Below are positions 8,829 to 19,708 of a stretch of 64,000 nucleotides of DNA, piece by piece. Positions within the stretch are counted from its first letter, which is position 1, and each line of letters begins with the position of its first letter. The stretch is taken from positions 4,008,501 through 4,072,500 of the forward strand of contig NZ_JAQOMR010000001.1 of the NCBI RefSeq assembly GCF_028401385.1. The letters are read 5' to 3'. Source of the stretch: Marinicella algicola. Its GTDB lineage: Bacteria > Pseudomonadota > Gammaproteobacteria > Xanthomonadales > Marinicellaceae. Below the pieces are notes generated by a model. It had not been told where the DNA came from, did not search any database, and was given only the letters and a program-made list of their open reading frames with translations. Both the position numbers and the translations under genes were made by a program.

Positions 8829-10043
8829 ATGTCGAAAATCCTGATCACTGTTATTGCCGCGCTGGCATCGTCGTCCGCCCTTGCGCAGGAAACACGGATA
8901 GTCTCCGGTGAGGTCACCTATCGCGAGCGGATGGCGCTGCCGGAGGATGCCGAGCTTGCCGTCGAAGTGCTCGGTTTTCAGGGCGCCGGGCTTGGCAGTT
9001 TCTTCCAGTCGACCGGTGGAGGGCAGGTCCCGCTTGCCTTTGAAGTCGCCGTGCCGGCCGGTGTCGAGGGCGAGCTGTCCGCTGCCATCATGATCGACAA
9101 TACCATTGCGTTCATCGGGGAAACCGTTGCGATTGCAGCTGGTTCGGATGATGTCGATATCGGCACGGTGTGGGTTTCCGGTTTCACCCCTTCCGGTTTT
9201 CAGACCACCTGGCTTTGCGGCGATATCCAGGTCGGGGTCGGTTTTCATGACGAAATGGCGGTTGTCGAAACCGACGACATGATTTTCCAGTTGCCCCAGG
9301 CTGTCTCTGCAGACGGCGCGCGATTTGCCAGCGAGGACGGCGAGAACGAATTCTGGAGCAAGGGCCACAGCGCCATGCTGAGGCTTGCCGGCGAGGACTA
9401 TCCCGAATGTGCGGCGGTTGGCGCCGACACAAGCTGGACAGCTCAGGGCAATGAGCCCGGCTGGCGGGCGGTCATTGACGGCGAGCGTTTCCGTCTGGAC
9501 CTTAATTACGGCGATGACCGGCTCGACCTCAGCCTCCCCGAAGTTGAGGTCTTTGACGGTGCCTATCATTTTGCGTTCGAGGCTTTCGGTCTTTCTTTCG
9601 CCGTCAGTGACCGGCTTTGCCGGGATGACATGAGCGGGCGGCTATTTCCGCAGACCGCCAAGTTGACAACGGCCTCGGGTGTGCTCAGAGGCTGTGGCGG
9701 TGACACGATTGCGCTTCTTGCCGGAGCGGAATGGAGCGTCTCGGCGATCGGTTCAGAAACGCTTGCGGAGCCAGGGTCTGTGACCATCGAAATCAGCGCC
9801 GATGGGCGTATCTCCGGTTCTGCCGGGTGCAATCGCTATATGGGTGCCATCAGGCTTGGCGGCGAGGGCGGTCTTGAAATCGGACCGTTGGCCGCCACCA
9901 CGATGGCCTGCGATGCACCGCTGGTGCAGCTGGAACGCCAGTTCTTCGCGGCGATCGGCACCGTTGACAGCTTCGACATTGGCGATGATGGCAAACTTCT
10001 GTTGACGGCGGACGGCGAAACCGTGATCCGGGCCGGGCGCTGA
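8829..10043 (+). CDS. Secreted YbaY-like/MliC-like/META three-domain protein
   Basis: 404 residues with an N-terminal signal peptide (cleavage near ALAQE, residue 20). Three small envelope domains follow: a YbaY/YscW-like beta-sandwich (about 22-110), an MliC-like C-type lysozyme inhibitor region (about 120-190; FWSKGHSAMLRLAG with a following YPEC), and a C-terminal META (HslJ-like) domain (about 295-400; ISGSAGCNRYMG and TTMACD). A lipobox Cys is absent, so it is probably periplasmic. The likely role is envelope stress and protection against host or predator lysozyme. The 278 bases upstream show no further gene. Confidence 0.8.
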   Translation: MSKILITVIAALASSSALAQETRIVSGEVTYRERMALPEDAELAVEVLGFQGAGLGSFFQSTGGGQVPLAFEVAVPAGVEGELSAAIMIDNTIAFIGETVAIAAGSDDVDIGTVWVSGFTPSGFQTTWLCGDIQVGVGFHDEMAVVETDDMIFQLPQAVSADGARFASEDGENEFWSKGHSAMLRLAGEDYPECAAVGADTSWTAQGNEPGWRAVIDGERFRLDLNYGDDRLDLSLPEVEVFDGAYHFAFEAFGLSFAVSDRLCRDDMSGRLFPQTAKLTTASGVLRGCGGDTIALLAGAEWSVSAIGSETLAEPGSVTIEISADGRISGSAGCNRYMGAIRLGGEGGLEIGPLAATTMACDAPLVQLERQFFAAIGTVDSFDIGDDGKLLLTADGETVIRAGR

Positions 10044-10047
10044 AGGG

Positions 10048-11149
10048 TTACGGCACCAGCGTCAGCAGCACGAAGACGGCAAAGATCACAAGATGAACCG
10101 CGCCCTGCAACACGGTGGTGCGGCCGGTGCCAAGTGTGATCGTACTGACAAACAGCGTGAGAAGCAGCATCACCGTTTGCTCTGGCTCGAGCCCGAGGGT
10201 CATCTGACGGCCGAGTGCGATCGAGATCAGCGCCACCACCGGGATCGATATGCCGATACTGGCAAGCGCCGAGCCGAGCACCAGATTGATGCTCTGCTGG
10301 ATCCTGTTTTTCATTGCTGCCTGCACCGAGGAAATGCCCTCCGGCATCAGCACCAGGGTGGCAATCATCACGCCCACCAGCGTCTGCGGCAAGCCGGCCA
10401 TGGAGATTGCCTGGTCAAGCGGAGCTGACAGTATTTCGGCAAGCAGGATCACCATCAGAAGCGAGAACGGAAGCAATACAGCGCTTGCTGCTGTCACCCG
10501 GTTCGGCGGCACTTCGTGGTGGGCGGGGAAGAATTCGTTGTCGTCGCCATCCGGCTCGTCGGTGAAGTAGTTGCGGTGGCGCACGGTCTGGATAAACAGG
10601 AAAACGCCGTAAAGCAGCAGGCAGCAGATGCTGACGACAAGAAGCTGCGCCCATGAATATTGCCGGGCCGGGCCGGAGATTGCGTAATTCGGCAGCACGA
10701 AAGCGAGTGTCGAAAGCGTGCCGAGTACGGCAAGGGCTGCGGTCGCTGCGGCGAGCTTGAAACTCTGTTCGTGATAGATCCGTCCACCGACGACGAGGCA
10801 AAGCCCGATAATGCCGTTGAGGACAATCATGACGGCGGCAAAACCGTGTCGCGCGCGACTTCCTCAGCCCCTCAGCACCCGACAGCATGATCGAGACGAT
10901 CAGCGCCACCTCGATCAGCGTCACACAGCCGGCGAGGATGATCGACCCCATCGGCTCTCCGACCTTCGCTCCCAGGATTTCAGCATGGAGAACGGATGCA
11001 AATACCGAGCCGCCGAGAAGCAGAACCGCAGGCACCAGAAAGATGATCGATGTATCATGCAGTACACCGAACATTTCGAGCGCGACGATGACGGCAGCGG
11101 CCAGCGGCAACAATACGCTCCACAGGGGTATCGAACTCGGGCTGTGCAT
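10048..11149 (-). CDS. chaA: Calcium/proton antiporter ChaA-like (CaCA family; one-base undercall)
   Basis: A polytopic CaCA-superfamily exchanger of about 366 residues. The two alpha-repeat signatures are present: GEPMGSIILAGCVTLIEVALIV in the first half, and a second acidic repeat, ATLVLMPEGISSVQAA, in the other half. An acidic hydrophilic loop (DEPDGDDNEFF) separates them. The frame breaks at plus-strand C4 10868-10871; adding one G on the coding strand gives GAEGAEEVAR. Expected to export Ca2+ (or Na+/K+) in exchange for H+. It lies 59 bp downstream of the efflux operon's last gene, possibly in the same transcript. Confidence 0.85.
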
Positions 11150-11208
11150 GGATTTGTGTCTCTCCTGAACAATGGGGTCGGAGGGCCTTGCCCGACCGTC
11201 TCTGTTTC

Positions 11209-12695
11209 TTAGCGGGGAACTGTGGCTGCTGTCGAGGTGCCCAGCACGAAGGCAAGGTTGGCGGCAGCGGTAAAGGCGGCTTCCCGCGCGTCGCTTTCAG
11301 CCAGCCGCGCCTCCAGGAGGCCGGTCTGTGCGGTTGCCAGCGCCGGGACAGTGCCGACACCGTTCTGATAGGCTTCGAGCGCAGAATCGTAGGTCTTGTA
11401 GGCGGCCTGACGGAGTTTGACCGAAGAGGCATTGGCCTGAAGTGCGGTCGTCAGCGCATTGGAAGCGACAACGATCTCGCGGGCGGCGGTGTCTTTCAGC
11501 TGTTCAAAATTGCGTTTGGCGGCTTCCACGCGGCTCTCGGCCTGTTTCAGATTGGCGTCGCGCATGCCGGCGTCATAAAGCGGAATGGTGGCGCCGATCA
11601 TGATATTGCCGTTGAGGCCGTTATTGTCGATGGTCGGCAGTCCGCCCGCAGTCACGCCTGTTTCATAGGATGACAGCGTTCCGAAAATGCCGACCTTCGG
11701 CATGAAGTCGGAGCGGGCCTTTTGACGCCCTCGCGGCTGGCCTCAAGCGTGGCATAGCCCGCCAGAATATCGGGCCGGTTGGAAAGTGCGATCTCGATCA
11801 TGGTATCGACCGGCGCGCGCGATGAAGCGGGCAGGCCGCGTCCGGCTGTATCGGCGATCTTCAACTTTGACATCGGCGAAATGCCGAGTGCGCCGAGTAA
11901 CGCCTGATAGCTGTCCTGCTCGGTGCCCCTGGCCTGCACGAGGCCGAGTTCGGCCTGCGCCATGATCTGTTCGGCCTGGGCTTGATCAACGGAAGTGGCC
12001 AGTCCGCGGTCCCTGCGGGCCACCACCGCATCGGAGACGGTCCGGCTGTTGGAAAACGCTTGACTTGCGGCGCGCGTGTGGGCGCGGGCTGCATTATAAT
12101 CGTGATAGGCGCCGGTTACCGCGAACACCAGTTTCTGGTGCATGGCGTTGAACTGGTAGTTAGAGGCAAGCGACATCTGCTTTGCCGCTTCCACGACCGC
12201 ACTGCGGCCCCCGAAATCGAGCGCCAGCCATTGCAGCGCCATGAAGGGCACCACACCTTGAATATTGCTGTCAAAATAGGCGCTGCCGCCAATCGGTATC
12301 GGCAGTTCCGCAGCGTTCTGGTTGGAACCGGCGATGACATTGGCAGTGATCACCGGCAGATAAGTCGCCTCTGCCATGCCGACGGCAAGAGCGGCTTGAC
12401 GTGCCTGCTCCCATGCCGCTCGTGTTCCCGGATTGGTGCGCTGGGCAAGGTCGATCAGTTCCGGCAGCGTATAGGTCTTGCTGGTGTCGACCACCGGTTT
12501 TGACAGTGCCAGTTCGGTGCCGCCTTGCGCGGTGGTTCTGAGGTCATCTGCATTGGTGTTTTCCGCTGCCGGCAGCCACGGACGTTCGGGCGATGGCGGC
12601 GCCAGCGACAGGGAGTCGGCCGCGCAGCCGCCGAGCGCGGTGAGTGCGAATACAGTCATGATACCGGCCATTCCGGAAAGAAGGTTTCGGTTCAC
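11209..12695 (-). CDS. NodT/MdtP-type outer-membrane efflux lipoprotein (TolC fold; one-base undercall)
   Basis: An outer-membrane factor of about 495 residues. The signal ends in lipobox ALGGC, so it is a lipoprotein of the NodT/CusC/MdtP branch. Two repeats of the TolC fold are visible, including DIGGRS-like LDFGGRSAVVEAAK and TIPLYDAGMRDANLKQAESRVEAAK. The frame breaks at plus-strand T4 11720-11723; one added A restores EGVKKARSDFMPKVGIFG. The start overlaps the stop of the FUSC gene (ATGA), so the two are translationally coupled as the last step of a tripartite pump. Confidence 0.88.
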
Positions 12696-14516
12696 GTCGT
12701 TTCTCCCGGTTGGGCGGTGTTTGAAAATTCTGTCGGTTCGTCTGGGCGCGTGCCCGGATCCGGCTCAAGGGCAGTAACAGGTGGCGGGTCGGTCTGGAAG
12801 TAGAGCGCAAGCGAGAGCGCGTCGAGCGCACGAACCTTGCCGGCATAGCCTTTGCGGTCCTCAAGCGAGGGACGCATGCGGCGCGGTTCGTAAGACGCCA
12901 TCTCTACAGCGTTGCGGATCACACCGAGATCGGTCTGCACCGAGGCCACGAGTGCTGTGGAGGCGCGGCGGGTGGCAAAGTCGAGGCTGGCAAGCTGTTT
13001 CAGCTTGGCCGTTGCCGCACCGGCCCGCCGTTTCACTTCGTCGGCAACACTGACCGGCCAGATATTGGTGAAAATCAGATAGACCACCATATTGCCGAGG
13101 AGAATGCCGATGATGCGGTCACTGGCGGCACTCAGGCTGATGCCTGGCCCGAAGCCCTGCAGCACCGTCAGCAGGAAGGCAAGTGCGATCTGGACCCCGC
13201 CATAGGAAATCCGCTCACTGCCGGTCGAGACCCATGCAGCCATCGATACGACGGCAAAGATCAGCAAGGCGAGGCCGCCGACAGATTCGAGCTGGGGGAT
13301 GACGAACAGGATTGCCATGAGGCCGAAAAAGCGCCGATCAGGCATCCGGCGATGCGCAGCACCAGCTTGTGCACGGTGTCGCCAGTGGTGCCGAGGGCCG
13401 CGACATAACAGGTGATCATCGCGGTATGAATGCCCTGCCAGTCGATTGCGGTATAGATGAAGAAACAGGTGACGGCGGCAAGCGTCGTCTTCAGCGCGAA
13501 TTGCAGATGGACGGGGTTGGAGAAGATGTCCGGCGAGACAGCCGGATCATCAACCGGTGCGCCGTTGTCCAGGGGGCCATATGACTGAGGTCGTCGAGTG
13601 CAAACGCGACATCCGTGAAGGTGGGATCGCCCTCAAAGGCATCGGTATCGAAGGCAGGCAGGTCTTTCCTGGCCAGAACAGCTTCAGCCAAGTTGCGGCA
13701 AATCCGGGCAAGCGCCGCGCGGATTTCGGCGCTGGCATCTTCCGGCAGGGCGGAAACGGCAAGCAGCAACCGGTAACTATGGGCCTGACCGCGCTCCAGA
13801 AATTCGTAGGCCTTGCCGTAGACGAGATGCAGGAGCTTCGTCAGCATCAGCCTCTTGTCGGATTCTGCCGTCCCTTCGCCAAGCGCGTCCATGAAGGCGA
13901 GGTCATTTTTGGTGTCCGGTCGTTCCAGTTGATCGGCGGCAAGCTCCAGACGCTCGGCGATGGTCTGGCGCAGAAGTTTCTGCGGCGGGATGCCGAACAG
14001 CAGATTATAGACGGCCATTACAGCCATCGGCACGAAAACCATGGCCCAGGCATAGAGCACGGCACGGGTGGCGATTTCGCCAAGTGGAATGTTGCCGAGC
14101 AATGTCAGGACGAAGGAAATCACCAGTGCGACAATGCCGGCCTGCTCACCGGCCTTGGTGGCTGAATCCAGATAGAGGAAGATAAAAGAGGCAAGCACGA
14201 TTGCCGCGATCTGGGCCGGGGGATGATCGATGGTCAGATTGATGATGCCGATCAAAAGCACGACCACGGCGCTGACGGCGACGATAATGCCGACGCCGGT
14301 GACGACGTTTTCCGCTGCATTGGCGCGCATCAGGAAGATCACCAGATAACAGCCGATGGCGGCTTCCGGGAAATGATACATCATCGAGATGACGGTCGAG
14401 ATCGCGCAGATGGCTCCAATGGACAGTGACAGCCTGAAACGCCCCGGAAACGGCCTGAGGTCATCGATCAGCCGGTGCGATTTCCGCCTCAGCGCGCTTT
14501 CAGCATTCGTCGCCAT
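12692..14516 (-). CDS. FUSC/MdtO-type inner-membrane efflux protein (two one-base undercalls)
   Basis: An aromatic-acid-exporter/FUSC-family protein of about 608 residues with two blocks of membrane spans (about residues 25-185 and 375-500) around a cytoplasmic middle region. Breaks at plus-strand G5 13572-13576 and A5 13326-13330 are each cured by one base, giving HMAPLDNGAPV and IGAFFGLMAIL, which joins the two halves. In E. coli the MdtO relative works with MdtN and MdtP in export of sulfa drugs, puromycin and acriflavine. Here it lies between the adaptor and outer-membrane genes, overlapping both. Confidence 0.87.
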
Positions 14517-15531
14517 GGCGAACCACTGTCGAGGCGGATGCGCCGATGCGCATCAGATTTTCCGGCGGGTCGATCAACTCGATGCGCACCGGAAAACGCT
14601 GCGCGATCTGCACCCAGTCGAGTTCCTTAGGCACATAGGGCAAGGCGCTTGGCAGAGCGATCATGCTTTCGGTGGCAACGCCCCAGCCAATGCCCTGCAC
14701 GCGGCCCCTGATCTCCTCCGAGCGGTCGGCCATCACATAGACGGATGCACAGGCGCCAGCCTTCAGCTCTTTCAGCTCGGCCTCGCGGTAGAGAGCGGTC
14801 GCAAACCATTGGCCGGTATTGACGAGGGTGAAGAGGGGCGCACCCGAAATCACGAACTGGCCGCTTGAAAACTTCAGGCCGACGACCCTGCCATCATGCG
14901 GTGAGTAGATTTTCGTGTTGGCAAGGTTGTGTCGGGCGAGCGCGAGGCCGCCCGGCGGGCCTCAATCACCGCCAGTGTCTCTTCTGGCGTGGAAATCAGC
15001 GCATCGGCTGCCTTCGACTGCTGCAGCGCCTGTTCGAGGGATACTTCGGCGTCGCGCTTTGCTGTGCGGGCATCCTGCACCTGCTGGTCGGTAACGTAGC
15101 CCTTGGGCTGCAGCGGCAGTAGGCGTTCCAGTGTTTCCTCTGCAAGTTCCAGATTTGCGCGCGCGCTCGATCTGCTGGACTGCGATCTGGGCATTGGCGG
15201 TTTCGGCGGCAATGCTGCGCTGTTGCGCGGCGTAAAGCGCTTCGGCCGCCTTCAGATCGGCCTCGGCCTGCGCCACCAGAAGGCGATAGGACTCGTCCTC
15301 CAGGGAAAACAGGAGATCGCCCTTTTGTACCTCGTCATTTTCGGAAACGTGGATCTCGGCGATCCGGCCGGGCACGGTCGAGGAGATTTGCGTGATCGGT
15401 GCGGTCAGCGTCGCATCCTGCGACAGCAAATTCTCATTCATCCGCGTCATATGCGTCCATCCGAGATAGATGGTCGCGCCGATGACGATAACGGGGATGA
15501 GGGCGACAAGCTTTGCCTTTGTACTCAACAT
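14500..15531 (-). CDS. HlyD/MdtN-type membrane fusion (adaptor) protein (two indels)
   Basis: About 344 residues: a signal anchor (residues 7-26), a lipoyl half-motif with ISSTVPGRIAEIHVSENDEVQKGDLLF, a long coiled-coil hairpin (SYRLLVAQAEADLKAAEAL to ARTAKRDAEVSLEQALQQ), and a barrel domain near IYREAELKEL. The frame changes near 15160-15166 (a CGCGCGC-AAA stretch) and near 14944-14947 (one missing C, giving RRAALALARHNLA). It starts 3 bases after the YtcA stop and overlaps the FUSC start by 17 bases. It would bridge the FUSC pump to the NodT-type channel. Confidence 0.83.
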
Positions 15532-15534
15532 GGG

Positions 15535-15809
15535 TTACCGCCCGAACAGGAGGATTGAAGACGAAAGGCCGATCGCGATCGCCAGAAACAGATAAACGAT
15601 CACGCGCAGCGGCATCACGGCATCAATGCCGGCCTTGATGAATATGAGCCGTATGATGACCGCACTGATAATGCCGATCAGCGAACAGGCGATCCATGAG
15701 GGGAAATAGGCCCCGAAAAGGGAATGACGGGTCCACGATCCACCGAACTGCAGGATGCAAGCAGGAGCAGTCCCGCCAGAAAAAGCCCCGCTTTACGCAA
15801 TACATGCAC
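15535..15809 (-). CDS. YtcA-family small lipoprotein (hidden by a one-base undercall)
   Basis: No single frame shows this gene. From GTG 15809 one frame encodes a signal peptide with lipobox LLLLASC followed by SSVDRGPVIPF. At plus-strand A4 15716-15719 one added T moves it into the next frame, FGAYFPSWIACSLIGIISA, with two membrane helices, ending at TAA 15535. The joined product is about 91 residues and has the YtcA layout: lipobox, FGAYFP, two TM helices. YtcA is the first gene of the E. coli mdtNOP cluster, and here too it stands directly before the MdtN-like adaptor (3-bp gap). Its function is unknown. Confidence 0.72.
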
Positions 15810-15935
15810 GCTGCGCACTTGCCCCCTTAGTGCTTAAAATTCATCCGCAAGACATTGTCCTTCACGGCGACCGCAGGTGTCAACCAGGTCTGACTGTCAG
15901 GCTTAACGGGTGCGACCTTTTCAGAACCGGCCTGA

Positions 15936-16768
15936 TCAGAACCGGAACGTGAGTCCCACGGTCGGGCCCTGCATATCGACATCGAGCAGTTTGCCGTCAT
16001 TTTCATAGTCTATGGACAGGTATTTGTAGCCGAGCGACAGCGCTGTGGAGTGCGAGAAGTCGTATGTGACCGCCCCCATGGCCTGCCATGTGAGGTTTGA
16101 ACCGGCGGAAAAGCCGCCGATATCGGCCTGACCGACAAAGCCGAAGCCCTTTCCGAAATCATATTCCATGCGCGCGCCAACGGCCGGATCGACCCAGCCG
16201 AAGTCCCGCTTTGCCCGATAGCTGTTGGATGTGCCGGGTATTTTGACTGAAATATCGGTCCACGCCTGGAAAACGCGGACGCCGGCAAGCGCGTCGAATG
16301 TGAAGCCGTCGGTATCCGCGAGACGGTAGGTGCCGAACAGCGCGGCATTGAGCAGCTGGGCGTCGAGACTGGCGTCGATGCCTGGCACAGGACCGAATTT
16401 GGGAAGTGTAACCGGGCCGGTGGCATTTTCTTTGCCACTGTCGATATACATGACGTCCGCATAGACGCCGAACTGGCCATCCGTCGCAAGGAAATTGACG
16501 AAGCCGGCAAGCTTCAGATTTTCCAGCAGTTCAGAAAAGCTGCGGTCAACTGCCACGGTCGGGGCGCCGCTGAAGGGCGAAATTTTCCCGGAAATCCCAG
16601 CCCCCAGATATAGGGCGTCAACTCGAAGCTCCAGCTATTGGTCGTGATCGGCACCACCGGTGCCGGCTGAGGCTGTTGCGGCGTCACCGGGTCGGCGGCC
16701 AGTGCTGCGTCACAGATTGCGATTGTTACCAGGCCCGCGAGAGCCAGTTTTGCGGCAGATGTGTGCAT
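15936..16768 (-). CDS. Outer-membrane beta-barrel protein, uncharacterised (one-base undercall)
   Basis: About 278 residues with a signal peptide (cleavage near AALAAD), a short proline-rich stretch, then alternating aromatic strands (SWSFELTPYIWGLGF, FGVYADVMYIDSG, TALSLGYKYLSIDY) and a terminal Phe (GLTFRF). These are marks of an 8-10-stranded outer-membrane barrel of the OmpW/OprF-like outer-membrane channel kind. The break at plus-strand T4 16583-16586 is cured by one A (PGKISPFSGAPTV). It starts 9 bases after the amidohydrolase stop, so it probably shares that transcript. Substrate unknown. Confidence 0.78.
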
Positions 16769-16777
16769 CCCAGCCTC

Positions 16778-18133
16778 CTAGGCCAATGTGTTCTTGAAGA
16801 GGCGGCCATCTTTCATGATGATGGCCATGTTGTCAGGATCGGCGATGAGAGAAATATCCTCAAGCGGATTACCGTCGATCAGCAGCATGTCGGCAAAGGC
16901 TCCGGTCTCGATGACGCCGAGACGTCCACGATAGGGATTGCGCTCGCCGGAAAGCTGAAGCAGTTCACCGGTCCGGCTGGTGGCGAGCTTCAGAACATCA
17001 GCGGGCGAGAACCATTCGGCGAGCTTTGCCAACTGCCGGCCTTGCGAATTCGTCCTTGCCGGATTGAACAGGATATCCGTACCCCAGACCATGCGTTCGA
17101 TGTTGAATTTGCCGGCCCATTCGAAACATCGCACGGTGCCTTCGGCTATGTTGCGCTGGTCCTGACGCTGCTGTTCGGTGGCCTGCGGGTTGGAATCAGC
17201 GTCGGCCAGAAAGGGCTGAATGCTCCACCAGGTGCCGGTGTCGACCATCATGCGCACGGTTTCCTCGTTCGCCAGTTGACCGTGTTCGATACAAGCGACG
17301 CCGTTTTCGATCGAACGCTTGATGCCTTCGGCAGTGTAGACGTGGGCGCAGACATACGTGCCCCAGTCCGATGCCGCCTGTACCGCCGCCCGTATCTCTT
17401 CCGGGGTGAACTGCAGGCTCGAAATCGGATCATATTGCGAGGACACGCCGCCGCCGGTCATGATCTTGATCTGGCTTGCGCCCAGCATCAGCTGTTCGCG
17501 CACGCGGTTCAGAACCTGCGGAACGCCGTTGGCGATCGAGGAGATGCCGGCTTCTTCGGCATGGCTCAGATTGGTGTTGTCGGAGGCGGGGATCTCATAA
17601 GGAAACCGGAAATCGCCATGGCCGGAAGTCTGGGTGATCATCGCGCCTGCGGGATAGATCCGCGGGCCGATCGCCTTGCCGTCGTCAATTGCCCGTTTGA
17701 GCGCGAAGGACGGGCCGCCAACATCGCGCACGGTGGTAAAGCCCCGCATCAGCGTCTTTTCGGATTCGGCAGCGGCGACGAGATGGACATAGGGGACCTG
17801 GGCAGTCATCGCTGTCTGCATCGAAATGGCGCAGAGCAGTGAATGCCAGTGGGCATCAATCAGCCCCGGTATCAGGACGCGGTTGCCGCAATCGACGACA
17901 TCAACGGCGGCCACGTCCTCGGCGACAGGGGGCAATGCCTCGATCCGGCTGCCGCGCACCAGAACGTTGCGTCCCTCGATCAGATTGTTGGAAACTCCGT
18001 CGAAAATGCGGACATTGGTCAACAATGTCGCGCGATCATTGGCCTCAGCCAGAGATGGTACGGAGGCGAGCGCACCGGCGGCTATGGTTCCGGCAACGCC
18101 CTTGAGGACCGATCGCCGGCTGAAACCTTCCAT
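16778..18133 (-). CDS. Tat-exported metal-dependent amidohydrolase (imidazolonepropionase-like/prolidase-like)
   Basis: 451 residues. Start ATG 18133 is chosen because it puts the twin-arginine signal SRRSVLKG at residues 5-12. The amidohydrolase metal site is visible: IDAHWHS (HxH) at the end of strand 1, the later histidines in YVCAHVYTAEG and CIEHGQLAN, and the Asp of MVWGTDILF. The family includes imidazolonepropionase-like and X-Pro dipeptidase-like enzymes that cleave cyclic amides or peptides. Export through Tat points to a periplasmic substrate, perhaps one entering via the outer-membrane protein encoded next. Confidence 0.85.
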   Translation of the reverse strand: MEGFSRRSVLKGVAGTIAAGALASVPSLAEANDRATLLTNVRIFDGVSNNLIEGRNVLVRGSRIEALPPVAEDVAAVDVVDCGNRVLIPGLIDAHWHSLLCAISMQTAMTAQVPYVHLVAAAESEKTLMRGFTTVRDVGGPSFALKRAIDDGKAIGPRIYPAGAMITQTSGHGDFRFPYEIPASDNTNLSHAEEAGISSIANGVPQVLNRVREQLMLGASQIKIMTGGGVSSQYDPISSLQFTPEEIRAAVQAASDWGTYVCAHVYTAEGIKRSIENGVACIEHGQLANEETVRMMVDTGTWWSIQPFLADADSNPQATEQQRQDQRNIAEGTVRCFEWAGKFNIERMVWGTDILFNPARTNSQGRQLAKLAEWFSPADVLKLATSRTGELLQLSGERNPYRGRLGVIETGAFADMLLIDGNPLEDISLIADPDNMAIIMKDGRLFKNTLA

Positions 18134-18334
18134 GAGGCGTTGATTGAGGCGTACGAATTCCGGTGCGTGACACGGGCATCCCGCTCCGTGAACGAGATGT
18201 TGGTATTTTGACCCTGCGCGCATCGTCTTCTCCTGTTGCCTTCGGTAAGCTTGACCAATTTTTATAGGTCACGGCCTTGTTGGCCAGAACCGATTCAATG
18301 AAAAGCTGTGCCCTTTCGGGAAGATGATTTCGGT

Positions 18335-19505
18335 CTATGGCGAGCCGGTGGTTTCAGCAAGACTGGCGGAGGAATTCACGGTCCGGCCCATGCCGTCGAG
18401 GAACCGGGCACCGGCGCTCCTGAAGCGGCTGCCGAGTTCGGTGTCTTCGCCCAGTTCGGGATAGATTGCCGCAAGAGCAGCATAGCGGCTGTGATTGAGC
18501 ATGTCGCGCGAGCCGACCGATGAGATGTCGATCAGTGCGACATTCATCTTCTGCGCCTGTTCAAGGACTTCGGGATCGGTAATGTCGAGCTGGCCGGCAC
18601 GCTGTCGGTTACCCTGGATGAACCGGGAAAAGCCCAGTGCGCGGTCGTCACCGGACACCATCACCATCAAGGGGGATCGAGAGGTCCGATCACATCGACC
18701 TGGGAGGCAAAGACGTCCTCGTCTATATCGGGCGCGGCAAGAATCACATTGAGCTTGCGCAGTGCCTGTTTGTTGCCCTCAAGGCTCAGCTGTCTCAAGG
18801 CTTCCATCGTCAGCCAGCCCCCATGCTGTGTCCGAACACCAAGACTGAGCGGACACTGGAAAGTGCCGTGACCTGTTCAAGGACATCTGTCAGCCCGTCG
18901 CGCGAGAAGGTGGCGGATTCCTTGTCGGTCGCATAGTCGAGAATGCGCGCCTGCGAAGGCCATGAAAACAGAATCGGCACACCGGAAACACTGCTGTCGG
19001 CGGCCAGTTGGGCCATCCGGAAAAGGGCTTCCTGGAACGAGACATTGAACCCATGGACGAAGACGCCGGCATTGCCCTTGCCGGTTTCGCGCGCGCGCTT
19101 GGCAATCCGGGCATCGAATGCCGATTGCGACAGTACGGTATGTTTCAGAACCGTGAAATGCTCATCCGGGCGTGGTATTCGGGAATAGGGCCATTCGATT
19201 TCGCCTGGGTCGTGGCCAGGCGGGATCGAGATCACGAATTCCGCATAGCTCAGCTCGTCCTCACGCTCAGGAGTAAAGCCGTCGATCGCCTCTTCGGCGC
19301 GCTCGCGCGTCGTTGCGACATAGACGGTGACGGTGCGTTTGTCCTCGACGTTTTCGGGATATGGATAGATCGTCTCTGGACCGGGCCTTGCTGAGCAGGC
19401 GGAAAGCAACAGCATGGCAAGGCATGCAAGGGCGAGGCGCACAGCACCAACCCGCACGCTGAAGCGGTCGATACCATTTTCGAGAGTGTTCTTCGCGATC
19501 TGCAT
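18335..19505 (-). CDS. DUF900-type alpha/beta-hydrolase lipoprotein (two one-base undercalls)
   Basis: About 390 residues. An N-terminal signal ends in lipobox LLLSAC, so it is membrane-anchored. The hydrolase fold shows VFVHGFNVSFQEAL (oxyanion region) and the nucleophile elbow GHSMGG. Two breaks, at plus-strand C5 18818-18822 and G5 18671-18675, are cured by one base each and restore GHSMGGWLTMEAL and GPLDPPLMVMVSGDD. Late conserved parts include DITDP and HSRYAALAAIYPELG. Start ATG 19505 is the first Met before the signal. The substrate is unknown; an ester, lipid or peptide is possible. Confidence 0.82.
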
Positions 19506-19708
19506 GATCCGATTTCTTTGCCTCGGGTCTGCGCGGGCGGTCGCCCCGTTCACTTTTCCTACGGGCGCTCTTGCCGGAAAGCAAGTATTGTCCGTCCGCA
19601 AACCTGTTTCATTTCACGAAATTTTCTACTTACGAAGCTTGCCTTGACCGCTTTTGACCGACCCGATAACACTTTTTCAAGGACCTGTGACAAAGGGAGA
19701 AGAAGGCG

